Assembly (NCBI RefSeq): GCF_003010955.1
Contig: NZ_PGGO01000021.1
Coordinates: 1 to 64,000 of the forward strand
Length of the DNA stretch: 64,000 bases
Source: Phyllobacterium brassicacearum
Lineage (GTDB): Bacteria; Pseudomonadota; Alphaproteobacteria; Rhizobiales; Rhizobiaceae
Reading direction: 5' to 3'
In this document: piece after piece, positions 37,501-45,980 of the stretch
Layout of the letters: every line of letters begins with the position of its first letter
Numbering within the stretch: position 1 is the first letter of the stretch
Notes under the pieces: generated by a model
Database searches by the model: none
Seen by the model: only the letters and a program-made list of their open reading frames with translations
What the model was told of the DNA's origin: nothing
Program-made: the position numbers and the translations under genes

Positions 37501-37915
37501 GGCGATGGGCTTACTCGCGGAGGCGCATGGAAAGGCTGATCGTTTTGCCGAGGGTAGCACCTTGATTGACGAGGCGCTTACCATTGTCGCACGCACTGGC
37601 AACCGCTGGTGCGAGGCGGAGCTGCATCGGCTCAAGGGCGAACTCATATCATCGAGCTCAGAGTGCGATCCTGCCGAAATCGAGGCGTGCTTCCGCCGTG
37701 CGCTCGACGTCGCCCGCATGCAGGATGCGAAGATGTGGGAACTGCGCTCGGCGGTGAGTTTGGCCCGGCTTTGGCGAGCACAGGGTCTTGGAGCGCAGGC
37801 CTGCGAGCTGCTCATGCCGCTCCTCGGCTGTCTCTCTAACGGCCACGGGACGCTCGATCTTCAGGATGCTCAAGCGGTCCTTGAGAGCTGCGGAGGTAGT
37901 AAATTGAGCACCTGA
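34547..37915 (+). CDS. SAM domain-class III cyclase-AAA ATPase-TPR signalling protein
   Basis: Large cytosolic protein of 1122 aa. Residues 1-65 are a SAM domain (IGDWLASIRLERYRQTFLKN, LTDADLKELGL). A class III cyclase follows (about 85-245: VMFCDLVGSTALSARL, MGDGVLVYFGYP, NLAARLQEL). Next is an AAA/NACHT-like ATPase (Walker A EGEAGIGKSRL, Walker B LLVLEDAHWLD), then TPR-like helices to the C-terminus. This layout is common in Rhizobiales, where the partner signals are unknown. AGAGGA lies about 10 bases before the ATG. It is a single gene enclosed by inverted IS6-type ends, so it was probably mobilised. Confidence 0.93.
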   Translation: MPDIGDWLASIRLERYRQTFLKNGIDLDVVDDLTDADLKELGLSLGDRKRFLRAAATLAQQSPPPTGALRPSVSPIHSEAERRQLTVMFCDLVGSTALSARLDPEDLRRSIIAYRACATEIVGRYDGFVAKYMGDGVLVYFGYPQAHEEDAERAVRAGLAVVEAVDRLDAAGEHLAVRIGIATGLVVVGDIIGTGEAEECSVVGETPNLAARLQELAGSGTVVIAEATRALLRGQFKLESIGLRPIKGFSGAAEAFRVLGEVRSDDRFEAGHATVLPLVGRDPELALLVDRWTQAKAKEGQVVLLEGEAGIGKSRLALALRERLLREPHRLRRYFASPYHINSALRPVIGQLEQEAGFEREDSSVVKLAKLQALIAEQVGEVSEALPLLAELLGIPGTGRCPILDLAPQQRKNRTFDVLIAQLGRLAAKQPVLLVLEDAHWLDASSLELFGLFVNHIRQLPVLLVITHRPEFVPPWRSYRHVTKVVLNRLDRVHAQSLVERLTGGKALPAGVLDYILANTDGVPLYLEELTKTMLESGLLGVAGDQFGLAAHMPPLAIPVTLYDSLMARLDRLGRAKVVAQIGACIGREFSYELIAALAVLDEHELQRSLDQLVATELVFRRGSPPNAIYSFKHALVRDAAYQSLLKSRRRELHRRIAQVFEELAPHVVSAQPELLAHHLTEAGELPQAVVFWHRAAEHANERAANAEAVGHLAKALDLLAQMPENPEHLELELTLLITMGRVLTAAKGYGHPEVERVYNRALNLAERIQETPRLFPVLLGLTIHHAVRSELSAARDLGERLLRLAQQISDPVLVVEASYALGITCSWRGEFASAWKHFEHGISQYDIAQHRAHLALYGQDGGPICLCRGGMALWYLGHDDRALELMDEALAMTASLRHLFSRAYVLTWAAILQVHRRDIAKAQEAAELALAFAAEHEFPFWHTQGVFLQGWVLAERGLIVEGIERLRDGLAGMQAIGSGMTAPWAMGLLAEAHGKADRFAEGSTLIDEALTIVARTGNRWCEAELHRLKGELISSSSECDPAEIEACFRRALDVARMQDAKMWELRSAVSLARLWRAQGLGAQACELLMPLLGCLSNGHGTLDLQDAQAVLESCGGSKLST

Positions 37916-37966
37916 ACACTTGCTCCGCTGCAACGACTTTGTCGTAACTCCCGATGGAGCGATGAT

Positions 37967-38415
37967 GGTTCTGTCGCAAACTGTTTTATAACCCGATTGG
38001 AGGTATGTGCTCTCCATCATTTCCGGAGGCACGACATGTTCAAGGGACGCCATTTTGATCGCTCTGTGATCCTACTGTGCGTGCGGTGGTATCTGGCATA
38101 CGGGTTAATCCTTCGCGATTTGGAAGAAATGATGGCGGAACGCGGTATTAGCGTTGATCATTCGACGGTGCATCGCTGGGTGACCCACTTCTCACCCCAA
38201 CTGCTTGAGCGGTTCAACAGCGCAAGCGTGCTGTGACCAGGAAATGGCAGGTGGATGAAACTTACGTCAAAGCCCGCGGTCGTTGGATGTATCTCTACCG
38301 CGCCATCGATAGTGTTGGCGACACGGTAGAGTTCTGGTTCAGCGAACATCGCGATCTGCCGGCCGCGAAGCAGTTCTTCAGGAAAGCGCTAACGCGCCAT
38401 GGGCGACCAGACTGA
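37967..38415 (+). mobile_element. IS6-family element, frameshifted and 3'-truncated
   Basis: The element starts with GGTTCTGTCGCAAACTG, close to the IS26-type terminus GGCACTGTTGCAAA. Its transposase reads MFKGRHFDRSVILLCVRWYL and VDHSTVHRWVTHFSPQLLERF. A one-base frameshift near 38223 then interrupts it before RKWQVDETYVKARGRW and EFWFSEHRDLPAAKQF. It stops at RHGRP, losing the last third and the right end. The first 103 bp are repeated in inverse at 34150-34252. Confidence 0.85.
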
Positions 38416-39117
38416 CCGCTTTCAGATCGGTGCTTTTTGATCGCAGTTTGCTTTTATTCGATGTTGCCTCGTTGTTGGAGTTGATCTTCGTGGGGGCAGA
38501 ATATTGGGGTCTGGACAAGGCTCGTGGCGAATTGTCCAAATCAAAAGCAAGATGAGCCGCCAGGTGGTCCAGGTAGACGACTTCGCGAGTCGGTGCCAAC
38601 TGGGATGGCGGCTTCGTTTTCCGCAGGCGGAGGGCAGGGGTAAACACCTAGTTCTTTGTGGGTATAAGTATAAATCATAGCATTTACCCTTCGATATCGT
38701 AGTGCTTAATAGATGGATAAAATATAAACGCTAGAGTCAATTACAGCAAAAACCGATTGCACTAGACATACAAATAGTTAATACTTTATTAGTGGTGAGA
38801 AGCTTGGTTCTATCGACCGTCTTGCCAGTTGGTTAGTAATGGGGACTTAAGCAATGGGGACGGTTACGTTGCCATTGCTTTACGATCGTTTGCGGCGCTG
38901 CTGAGAGGCAGCCATCCAGAAGAGACTCCGCAGACGCGGCGGCATAATACGCTGCCGGCTGCCTTATGTTCGTCAACCTAAAAAAGCCCAGGCTTCCACT
39001 GAACGGCTGATCAAAGATCGGCAGGCAATTTTTGCCTTGCGCTGCTGACCGGTGCCAGAGGTGGCCTGTGCAGCGCGTTTTGCGACTTTGGCTCTGGCAA
39101 AACAATGGGAGGATCAC
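38416..39117. other. Spacer without a supported gene
   Basis: 700 bases after the broken IS6 element. A minus-strand frame (38378-38647) lacks a ribosome site and family likeness. 38650-38810 is strongly AT-rich. A small hairpin (AGCAATGG at 38850, CCATTGCT at 38872) is present. The part nearest 39118 should carry the promoter of the following gene. Confidence 0.4.
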
Positions 39118-39411
39118 ATGTCTAGACATGCATTAATTTTGGCGGCTGCGACCGCATTCATAGGCAGTGCATTAGTGCTCGGCACGGGTGCAGCTTTCGC
39201 AGCTTCTGGATCGGAACAGGAATGCGTCGCCGGCGGCGGGACGTACACCAAGGACGGTCCGAATTCTATCTGCGTTTTCCCCGAAACCACCAAAGATGTG
39301 AACGGCAACGCCAACGGAACCGCGACGCAAGATACGACGACCGGCCACGGCAACCTCGGCAACGACCCCGTCGACACATGCACGGGCAATCCGGGGCACT
39401 GCAAGCAGTAA
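39118..39411 (+). CDS. Small secreted protein, 97 aa
   Basis: GGGAGGA lies 5 bases before the ATG. A clear Sec signal peptide (LILAAATAFIGSALVLGTG) ends in AAFA. The mature part has a GGGTYTKDGPNSICVFPE segment and four cysteines in all, and ends in a small Gly/Asn/Thr-rich tail (TGNPGHCKQ). It looks like an exported, possibly disulphide-bonded protein of unknown function. The strong hairpin after the stop probably ends the transcript. Confidence 0.7.
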   Translation: MSRHALILAAATAFIGSALVLGTGAAFAASGSEQECVAGGGTYTKDGPNSICVFPETTKDVNGNANGTATQDTTTGHGNLGNDPVDTCTGNPGHCKQ

Positions 39412-39417
39412 CAGGCC

Positions 39418-39453
39418 CCATTGAGGTGCCGCCCCATGGCGGCACCTCAATGG
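39418..39453. terminator. Strong 16-bp hairpin after the small secreted-protein gene
   Basis: CCATTGAGGTGCCGCC pairs perfectly with its complement across a CCAT loop, 7 bases after the stop. There is no T run, so it may be a factor-dependent or RNA-stabilising structure rather than a classical intrinsic terminator. Confidence 0.5.
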
Positions 39454-39535
39454 CTTCAGACATGCAGCAGGCGGGAGCGTCGACCACGCTTCGCCTGCTG
39501 TCCGATCAACCCTGCGTCTCCAAAAGGTTCGGCAG

Positions 39536-40999
39536 ATGACGCGCATTGTATTGCTAGCAACGGCGTTCCTGGGCGCGGCAGCGATGCCATCGAGCCAAGC
39601 GCCGCCGGCGCCGTCCTCAGCACACAGCCCGTTGCCATCAGGACTTCATCAGCTGGCAGATTTTTTTTCTTCCTCCTCCGGCGTCGTAGACGCACACTCC
39701 TACCGCACAACATCCGTGGAGCGGGGCGACATTGTCACAACCGTCCAGGCCGCTGGCACGCTGAACGCGTTGGTAGTGGTCGAGGTGGGCTCGCAAATAT
39801 CCGGCCTGGTCAAAGAACTTTATGCCGATTTCAACTCCAGCGTGACGGAAGGCCAGGTCATCGCTCGGGTGGAGCCGGACATTTATGAAGCGCGGGTGAC
39901 GCAAACCAAAGCCGAGTTGGAAATGGCCGAGACACTGGTGTCGGTCCAGCGTGCTCAGATTGCGCGCTTCCGCGCCGAACTGGACAATGCCCAGGCCAAG
40001 TTTGCCTCGGCAAGTGCGCAGACCACACGCGCCGAAGTGGCAGTCGACAGCGCGGCTCAGGAATTGGAGCGCAAGCGCCCGCTTGCCGAACGCAAAGTTA
40101 TATCAGCAGGCGAATGGGAGCATGACAGGACTGCCCACAAGTCGGCCGAGGCGCAGGTGACGGCCGCACGTGCCGATGAGGTCTCGCAAGCGGCGACCAT
40201 CCGCGCTGCGCAGGCAACGCTTAGCATGGCGGAGGCGCAGCTTGCCAACACTCTGGCGCAGGTGACGCAGAAGCAGGCAATCTTGCGTCAGGCACAGATT
40301 GATCTTGAGCGCACCTATATTCGCTCGCCAGTCACCGGCACTGTGGTCAACCGCGCCGTCAGTGGTGGCCAGACATTGGCGGCCAGCCTCCAAAGTCCGG
40401 TCCTGTTCACGATCGCACAGGACCTCACGCAAATGCAGGTCGAAGCCTCAGTTGTGGAGGCGGATATCAGCCGCTTCTCCATGGGGCAGCCGGTCACGTT
40501 TACAGTCGATGCCTACCCCGAGCGCATCTTCACCGGCTCCGTAAAGCAGATCCGCAAAGCACCGAAGATCGTGCAGAACATCGTCACATACATAGTGGTG
40601 ATCGCTGCCGAGAACCCCGACGAGTTGCTGCTGCCCGGCATGACTGCCAATTTGGAGGTGGTGGTAGCACAGCGGAGAAACGTCTTGAAAGTGCCAAACG
40701 CCGCTCTGCGCTTCCGTCCAGGGCGAGAGGGCCCAGACGGGATTCCGATTGAGGCTACCCTGAAAAAGTCACCTGGAAATGGCACCACGCGAACGGGATC
40801 GATCGGGCATGCGTTTGTGCTCGGAGCAAGTGGCGAACCGCAACCGGTCACTGTTCGAATTGGCATCACCGACGGACGAATGAGCGAGATTCTGACTGGG
40901 GACCTGACCGAGGGACAGCCGGTTATTACCGGAGTCGCCGCCGCACCAGGACGGAATGCCGAGGCATCTTCTGTCCTCGTGCGGTTCCGGTTGCAGTGA
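39536..40999 (+). CDS. MacA-like periplasmic adaptor (HlyD family) of an export system
   Basis: Membrane-fusion protein of 487 aa with a hydrophobic N-terminus (IVLLATAFLGAAAM). The lipoyl/barrel-sandwich halves flank a long coiled coil (about 130-255: VEVGSQISGLVKELYADFN before it, TYIRSPVTGTVVNRAVSGGQ after). The beta-barrel (QMQVEASVVEADISRFSMGQ) and a C-terminal membrane-proximal domain follow. It couples the MacB-type ABC pump encoded by the next two genes to an outer-membrane channel. No TolC-type gene is in the window. The stop overlaps a possible GTG of the ATPase gene. Confidence 0.9.
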   Translation: MTRIVLLATAFLGAAAMPSSQAPPAPSSAHSPLPSGLHQLADFFSSSSGVVDAHSYRTTSVERGDIVTTVQAAGTLNALVVVEVGSQISGLVKELYADFNSSVTEGQVIARVEPDIYEARVTQTKAELEMAETLVSVQRAQIARFRAELDNAQAKFASASAQTTRAEVAVDSAAQELERKRPLAERKVISAGEWEHDRTAHKSAEAQVTAARADEVSQAATIRAAQATLSMAEAQLANTLAQVTQKQAILRQAQIDLERTYIRSPVTGTVVNRAVSGGQTLAASLQSPVLFTIAQDLTQMQVEASVVEADISRFSMGQPVTFTVDAYPERIFTGSVKQIRKAPKIVQNIVTYIVVIAAENPDELLLPGMTANLEVVVAQRRNVLKVPNAALRFRPGREGPDGIPIEATLKKSPGNGTTRTGSIGHAFVLGASGEPQPVTVRIGITDGRMSEILTGDLTEGQPVITGVAAAPGRNAEASSVLVRFRLQ

Positions 41000-41010
41000 G
41001 GTCGCCGACG

Positions 41011-41754
41011 ATGGCTCTGATCGAAGTCGAGGCTTTGCGTTACAGCTACCGCACCGGTGGCGGACTGGTATGGGCGCTCGACGGCGTGAACCTTAGTATT
41101 GAGAAAGGCGATTTTGTCGCTGTGATGGGGCCTTCTGGCTCCGGCAAGTCAACCCTCCTGAATATCTTGGGATGCCTCGACAGACCAACCGAGGGCAATT
41201 ATCGCCTAGATGGTGTCGATGTCGGCCGCCTCCATCACGCTGCTCTTGCGGCTATCCGCAACCGCAGCGCCGGCTTCGTATTTCAGTCTTTCAATCTGCT
41301 GCCGCGCACCAGTGCGCTGGAAAATGTGGAATTGCCGCTCATCTATCGTCACATGCGCGCGTCCGAGCGACGTCGCCGCGCGCTCTCCTTGCTCGACAAG
41401 CTCGGCCTGGCCTACCGAGCGTGCCATACACCGGCGGAGTTGTCGGGCGGTCAGCAGCAGCGTGTTGCCATTGCCCGCGCTCTGGTTACCGAGCCTTTGG
41501 TCCTACTTGCCGACGAGCCAACCGGAGCGCTCGACAGTCAGACCGGACAAGAGATCATGGCGATTTTTCGTCGTCTCAATGGTGAAGGGCTGACCATTGT
41601 GCTGGTCACCCACGACGCGGAGGTCGCCGCCAATGCCGGTCGCATTGTGACCTTCCGTGACGGGCGCATGGTGTCCGACCATCCTACAATGCAGCACGCC
41701 TGGCATTCGGGCTCCACGAGCCGTCCGTCGCTGGTCTACGACAATGCCCGGTAG
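41011..41754 (+). CDS. MacB/LolD-type ABC transporter ATP-binding protein
   Basis: ATPase of about 247 aa with Walker A GPSGSGKST, the family marker YRLDGVDVGRL, Q-loop FQSFNLLPRTSALENVELPL, signature LSGGQQQRVAIARAL, Walker B VLLADEPTGALDSQTG and switch His VTHDAEVA. I favour the ATG at 41011 with GTGAGG upstream; a GTG at 40996 overlapping the adaptor stop is possible. It forms the nucleotide-binding half of a MacB-type exporter whose membrane half is a separate gene. Confidence 0.92.
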   Translation: MALIEVEALRYSYRTGGGLVWALDGVNLSIEKGDFVAVMGPSGSGKSTLLNILGCLDRPTEGNYRLDGVDVGRLHHAALAAIRNRSAGFVFQSFNLLPRTSALENVELPLIYRHMRASERRRRALSLLDKLGLAYRACHTPAELSGGQQQRVAIARALVTEPLVLLADEPTGALDSQTGQEIMAIFRRLNGEGLTIVLVTHDAEVAANAGRIVTFRDGRMVSDHPTMQHAWHSGSTSRPSLVYDNAR

Positions 41755-42970
41755 CGCCAGAGTCGCTCTGCGATCGCTGCGAGCCCACCGCCTGCGCAGT
41801 GCCCTCACCATGCTAGGCATCATCATCGGTGTCGCCGCTGTTGTGGTAATGATGTCTATCGGCAATGGTGCCCGCGAACGCATCGCGGCCCAGATCCGCA
41901 GCCTCGGCACGAACCTCATCAGCGTCACCCCCGGCAGCGCCCGCATGGGCAGCGTTCAGCTTGGCAGCGGGGCAGCTCCCCAGCTGACGGAAGCCGACGC
42001 AGTAGCGATCGAATCGGAAATCCCGGGTGTCATTCTTGCGACGCCGCTCCTGTACAGCCGGGCTCAGTTGACGGTCGGGAGCTCGAACTGGCAGGGTGTT
42101 ATTCGCGGTGTCACGCCAAGCTATTTTACCGCGCGCGAATGGCCCGTCACGGCCGGACGGGAAATGATATGGGACGATAACAGGCGCGCCGCCAATGTGG
42201 TGCTTCTTGGGACCACAATGCGGGACAAGCTGTTCGGCCAGGCCGACGCCATCGACGCACCGCTGCGCATACGTGATGTGCCGTTCACGGTCATCGGCGT
42301 GCTCGAACGCAAGGGCCAGAGCGTGTGGGGCGACGATCAGGATGATGTTGCACTGGTTCCAATCACGTCAGCTCGGCGTCAATTCGTTGGCACCAGCCGC
42401 GCTAGTCCCTGGCAGGTGCACAATATCACGGTCAAATTGGCCGAAGGCGTGTCGGCGGAGAACACCATGGCAACCATTCATGACCTGTTGCGTCAACGGC
42501 ATCGGTTGCAGCCTGGCCAGGAAGAAACGTTTATGGTCAGCAATCTGGCTGAGGCGGCGTCGGTTGAGGAGACTTCGGCGCGGGTGGTGTCACTGCTTCT
42601 TTTCGCGGTCGCGTCAGTGTCTCTGGTGGTGGGCGGTATCGGAATCATGAACATCATGCTTGTGACGGTTACGGAACGCACGCGCGAGATCGGGCTGCGG
42701 CTCGCGGTGGGCGCGCGCCAGAGAGATATCCTTGCTCAGTTTCTCGTCGAGGCCATCACTCTCGCTCTGTTGGGCGGCATCCTCGGTGTATCTATCGGGA
42801 TCGTGGCGGCGGCCGCCATTGGCACATTCGCTCAATGGCCGGTCGTCATCGATCTCAGCGCGGTGCTGCTTGCCGTCAGCTTCGCTGTCTGCGTGGGTGT
42901 CTTCTTCGGCTATTATCCCGCCCGCAAGGCTGCACGGCTCCAGCCTATCGAAGCCCTGCGCACTGAATGA
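41744..42970 (+). CDS. MacB-type ABC exporter permease
   Basis: FtsX/MacB permease of 408 aa: one N-terminal helix (LRSALTMLGIIIGVAAVVVMM), a large periplasmic MacB_PCD domain, then three C-terminal helices with the conserved ASVSLVVGGIGIMNIMLVTV and ERTREIGLRLAVGARQRDI segments, ending PARKAARLQPIEALR. It overlaps the ATPase gene by 11 bases. With the adaptor it makes a tripartite export system for a toxin, peptide or drug. The cargo is unknown; the small secreted protein upstream is one candidate. Confidence 0.92.
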   Translation: MPGSARVALRSLRAHRLRSALTMLGIIIGVAAVVVMMSIGNGARERIAAQIRSLGTNLISVTPGSARMGSVQLGSGAAPQLTEADAVAIESEIPGVILATPLLYSRAQLTVGSSNWQGVIRGVTPSYFTAREWPVTAGREMIWDDNRRAANVVLLGTTMRDKLFGQADAIDAPLRIRDVPFTVIGVLERKGQSVWGDDQDDVALVPITSARRQFVGTSRASPWQVHNITVKLAEGVSAENTMATIHDLLRQRHRLQPGQEETFMVSNLAEAASVEETSARVVSLLLFAVASVSLVVGGIGIMNIMLVTVTERTREIGLRLAVGARQRDILAQFLVEAITLALLGGILGVSIGIVAAAAIGTFAQWPVVIDLSAVLLAVSFAVCVGVFFGYYPARKAARLQPIEALRTE

Positions 42971-43123
42971 CCCACCTTTTCGCGCCGATGCCCGATACCA
43001 TTCGCGACGATATGGCGTTCATCGATCGACAACATTTCTATCTCCCGGGCTGGGAAATTCAACAGATGCGGAATGAGCTGTTCACAGACCACTATGGGTT
43101 TGTCGTTGATTATCTCGCTGAAG
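42971..43123 (+). pseudogene. Fragment resembling BREX Lon-like protein BrxL
   Basis: Directly after the exporter stop, about 50 codons read DDMAFIDRQHFYLPGWEI and then ELFTDHYGFVVDYLAEG. This closely follows the BrxL consensus as I know it (AF-x-DR-x-H-x-YLPGWEIPKMRPE-x-FT-x-x-YG-x-IVDYLAE). The rest of the roughly 670-aa protein is absent: a stop precedes the fragment in frame and the IS6-family element cuts it at 43124. It is a scar of a BREX phage-defence locus; no other BREX gene is seen. Confidence 0.65.
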
Positions 43124-43931
43124 GGCGCTGTCACATTGTTTGAAGTATAGGTGTGCAAACCGCAAGCGCCCTTTCCAGGCAATCTGACCGCTCACTGCTT
43201 TCCATTCGTCCATGGCATGCAGGCGGTGATTTCGGATCTGAAATGCTGAGCGATTTATACGGGATGGAACGAAGAGATTGCGAACGGCAGAGAAGAGCGA
43301 AAGGAAATGCTGCAAGCTCCCGATCGACCGGAAGCCTTGACGCATTTGCTCCCGTTTTCGAAACGGAACATGCGAATTCTCCGCCCGATTGTTCAAGCCT
43401 TTGTGAGAGCGATGCTCGATGTCTGGAACGACCTGACGCTTCGCCGCGCCATAGGATCGCAATTTATCAGTCACCATCCGTTTTGGCGGCAGGGCCTTGC
43501 TTGCTCAGAAGACGGATCAATAATCGTCTGGCAGCCTTGGTATAGCGGCGAACCTGCACGATTTCGTCAAGAACATACCCATCCTGATCAACCGCCCGCC
43601 ATAACCAGCATTTCTTGCAGTTGACGCACACCGCGACTTCATCGAGGTGCCAGACATCATTGCTGGAAGGTGGCTTTCGGCGAATGCGCCGGGCATATTC
43701 GGGCCATGTTTTCTGCCCCATCGGCGGATTATCTCATAGGAGACAGCGATCCCTCGTTCGAACAGCATTTCTTCAACATGGCGCAGGCTCAACGGAAACC
43801 GATAATAGAGCCAAACGGCACGGGCGATGATCTCTGGCGCGAAACGGTGGTTCTTGTAATTCGCAATGGGCTGGTTCATGCCGAACCGTCTATCGACAAT
43901 CTATTAAGCCAAAAACAATGTGACATGCCCC
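43124..43931 (-). mobile_element. IS6-family insertion sequence with frameshifted transposase
   Basis: About 808 bp with inverted ends GGCGCTGTCACATTGTTT and GGCATGTCACATTGTTTTT. The minus-strand transposase runs through three frames: MNQPIANYKNHRFAPEIIAR with ERGIAVSYEIIRRWG; then WHLDEVAVCVNCKKCWLWRA; then MVTDKLRSYGAAKRQVVP and NRAENSHVPFRKREQMRQGF. All DDE regions are present but separated by two frameshifts, so it is probably inactive. A BrxL-like fragment lies on the left and an unrelated secreted-protein fragment on the right, without target duplication, so DNA between them was deleted. Confidence 0.88.
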
Positions 43932-44020
43932 TCGGCACCGGAGGCCCAGTCGAGGGGCGCGTCGAGCGCAAACGCCCGCGCTGTGAAGAGCAGGGCAATG
44001 ATGAGGATCTTGTATCGCAT
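43932..44020 (-). pseudogene. N-terminal fragment of a secreted protein cut by the IS
   Basis: Minus-strand MRYKILIIALLFTARAFA is a good Sec signal peptide, followed by LDAPLDWASGAEG before the sequence runs into the insertion sequence. The remainder of the gene is lost, so its function cannot be told. Confidence 0.5.
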
Positions 44021-44404
44021 GGCGCACATCTGCAGCCTTGTTGCTTGTTGAAATTCAAGCATTCGCCCGCGGACATGATGCAGGCTACACCAATCCATAG
44101 TGCGCAACGACGATGTCATTCACAGCAGTGGACTTTCGGGGGACGGCCGGAATTGCCAGGCAAAACTGTGCCGGAACACAGGAATCGATATCACTTCATG
44201 TCGCCAGCCGCCTAATATTCTCTCGTGTCACAACGTCGCCGAGCGTGTATGTACAATTGCGGGGGCTGCAGCAAACGTTCGTTTGAAAATGCCGATAGTA
44301 GCGGATTTTGATTGGTGCCAATTTTTCTACAATGAGCGTTGGCGGCGCGGAAGTGGACGAGCGTTTCACAAGCTCGCACAGTTGCTGGCTGTAGCTGCAA
44401 GCAC
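44021..44404. other. Spacer with one copy of a dispersed 29-bp repeat
   Basis: No gene is supported. Bases 44273-44301 (AAACGTTCGTTTGAAAATGC and on) repeat 24590-24618 with two mismatches. The remaining bases hold only short frames. Confidence 0.4.
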
Positions 44405-44818
44405 CTACTGAGGCGTCCGACTCCGCTTCAGGATCTCGATAACCTCTTCATCAGTCAGCTGCGGAAAATCGCCATAATGGAAGCCGATTGCTTCCAGCGT
44501 TGCAGGCTCTACAAGACAGATGACCTCATCAATGTCGTGTCTCAGCGTTTCCATCGTGTCATTTGCCCCAAGCGGAACGGCGAGGATAATCTTTCGTGGC
44601 TTGCGCTGCTGCAATCCCAGGATTGCGACGCGAGCGGTTGCACCGGTTGCGATGCCGTCATCGACGAGGATCACTGTGCGGCCAGCAATATCGATCGGGA
44701 TCCTGTTTCCCAAATACAATGCACGGCGACGTTCGATTTCTTGGAGCGCTTCGGTGCATTCCCTTTGAAACTCCTCTTCCCTCGTTAAAAAACAACAGAT
44801 CGCCGGCGATGAACGCAC
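44405..44818 (-). pseudogene. Phosphoribosyltransferase, N-terminally truncated
   Basis: The PRPP-binding loop TVILVDDGIATGAT and the flanking QEIERRRALYLGNR and KIILAVPLGA segments identify the C-terminal two thirds of a ComF/hypoxanthine-type phosphoribosyltransferase domain, as found in stand-alone proteins of about 220 aa. The N-terminal part that normally carries LPRGGVPVA is missing. The apparent first residues (MRSSPAICCFL) do not belong to the family, and the frame ends next to the cyclase-LysR gene, so a rearrangement removed the start. Confidence 0.65.
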
Positions 44819-44822
44819 GCAA

Positions 44823-45980
44823 TTAGACTACTGCCCGCGCCATGTCGCGCTTGACCTCTTCCAGAATCCATTCTCTGAACGCGTGAATCTTGCGCGAATT
44901 CTGGTGGTCCTCCGGATAGACGAGCCAAAAGCTAGACCCGATACCGGCGACGATACTAAATGGCTGGATCAAACGGCCGGTGGCGATCTCAGCGGCGAAG
45001 AAAGCGGGCGTCAGGATGGCGATACCTTGTCCCGCCATCGCGGCTTGGCTGATCGCCAGCTGCGTTTTGAGTTGAACCGACGGGCGAATTGCCGGTTCGG
45101 GGTTTGTGATACCAGAGAGTTTGAACCACTCTCTCCACCAGTCGTCACTGATGCTCCAGCTGAGCAGCGGCATCTGCAAGAGATCGATGGGGGCGGCGAT
45201 GTTGCCGGCGCGGGCGAGGAACTCCGGGCTGCAGAGCGGCGTAAACTCGACCGGCATCAGCATATGCGACTTGAGGCCGGGCCAATTGCCATGACCCTCG
45301 CGAATACCAACGTCGAAAGCCTCGTGTGCAAAGTCGACCACCCGGCCCATAATCTCGAGTCGCAAGGCGATGTCTGGATGCACTAGTTGGAAAGAACCCA
45401 GACGCGGCACCAGCCAATTGGTGGCGAAAGTCTCGGCTGCCGTGATCGACAGCACGCCCTGTGTCGCTTCACTTGTCAGCACTCGATAGACATGCACAGG
45501 CTTGGCTATGTTCTTTACCCGTTGCTCCCCAAGATCCAGGTATTGCAATGGCAATTTTTGCTCAACATGCTCGTGAATATTGCCCGATAGGCATATGCCG
45601 CCAGGTTCAGCCAGCGTCTCTAAACGCACTGCCACGTTCACGCCAGCGCCATAGAGGTTGCTGCCGTCGACAATCACGTCACCGAGGTTGATGCCAATTC
45701 GAAATTTCATCTGGTGGCCCTCAGCTAAGTCGAGACGTCGTTCAGCTAGATCATTTTGGATGTCGATCGCGGCCCGCACAGCCTCGACAGGACTCGCGAA
45801 CTCAGCCAACACGCTGTCGCCGGCGCCGGCAAAAATCCGGCCGCGATGCTTGGCGACAAGTCCTGCAATAGCGGTGTGGCAAGTACTGAACGCGGCGTGT
45901 GTACGCTCCTCATCGACCTCCATGAGACGGCTGAATCCAACAACGTCGGCAGCAAGTATGACGGTTAAGCGGCGGTCCAC
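44823..45980 (-). CDS. Class III nucleotidyl cyclase fused to a LysR-type effector-binding domain
   Basis: One uninterrupted frame joins two complete domains. Residues 1-175 are a cyclase (VILAADVVGFSRLME with the first metal Asp, GAGDSVLAEFAS with the second, FRIGINLGDV, GAGVNVAVRLE). After a linker (PVHVYRVLTSEATQG), residues 180-375 are a LysR substrate-binding domain of the GcvA/AmpR type (LSITAAETFATNWLVPRLG, FDVGIREGHGNWPG, FTPLCSPEFLA, AMAGQGIAILTPAF). No HTH is present. The GTG at 45980 fits family starts; the frame is open to 46199. It could be a ligand-controlled cyclase. The fusion is seen; the function is inferred. Confidence 0.85.
   Translation of the reverse strand: MDRRLTVILAADVVGFSRLMEVDEERTHAAFSTCHTAIAGLVAKHRGRIFAGAGDSVLAEFASPVEAVRAAIDIQNDLAERRLDLAEGHQMKFRIGINLGDVIVDGSNLYGAGVNVAVRLETLAEPGGICLSGNIHEHVEQKLPLQYLDLGEQRVKNIAKPVHVYRVLTSEATQGVLSITAAETFATNWLVPRLGSFQLVHPDIALRLEIMGRVVDFAHEAFDVGIREGHGNWPGLKSHMLMPVEFTPLCSPEFLARAGNIAAPIDLLQMPLLSWSISDDWWREWFKLSGITNPEPAIRPSVQLKTQLAISQAAMAGQGIAILTPAFFAAEIATGRLIQPFSIVAGIGSSFWLVYPEDHQNSRKIHAFREWILEEVKRDMARAVV

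Noticed and set aside
38378-38647. Minus-strand 89-codon frame
   Set aside because: No Shine-Dalgarno site, no recognisable motif, and it begins inside the broken IS6 element.
39418-39453. Perfect hairpin considered as an IS end
   Set aside because: It has a 4-base loop, a single copy and no transposase nearby; an RNA hairpin after a gene is the simpler reading.
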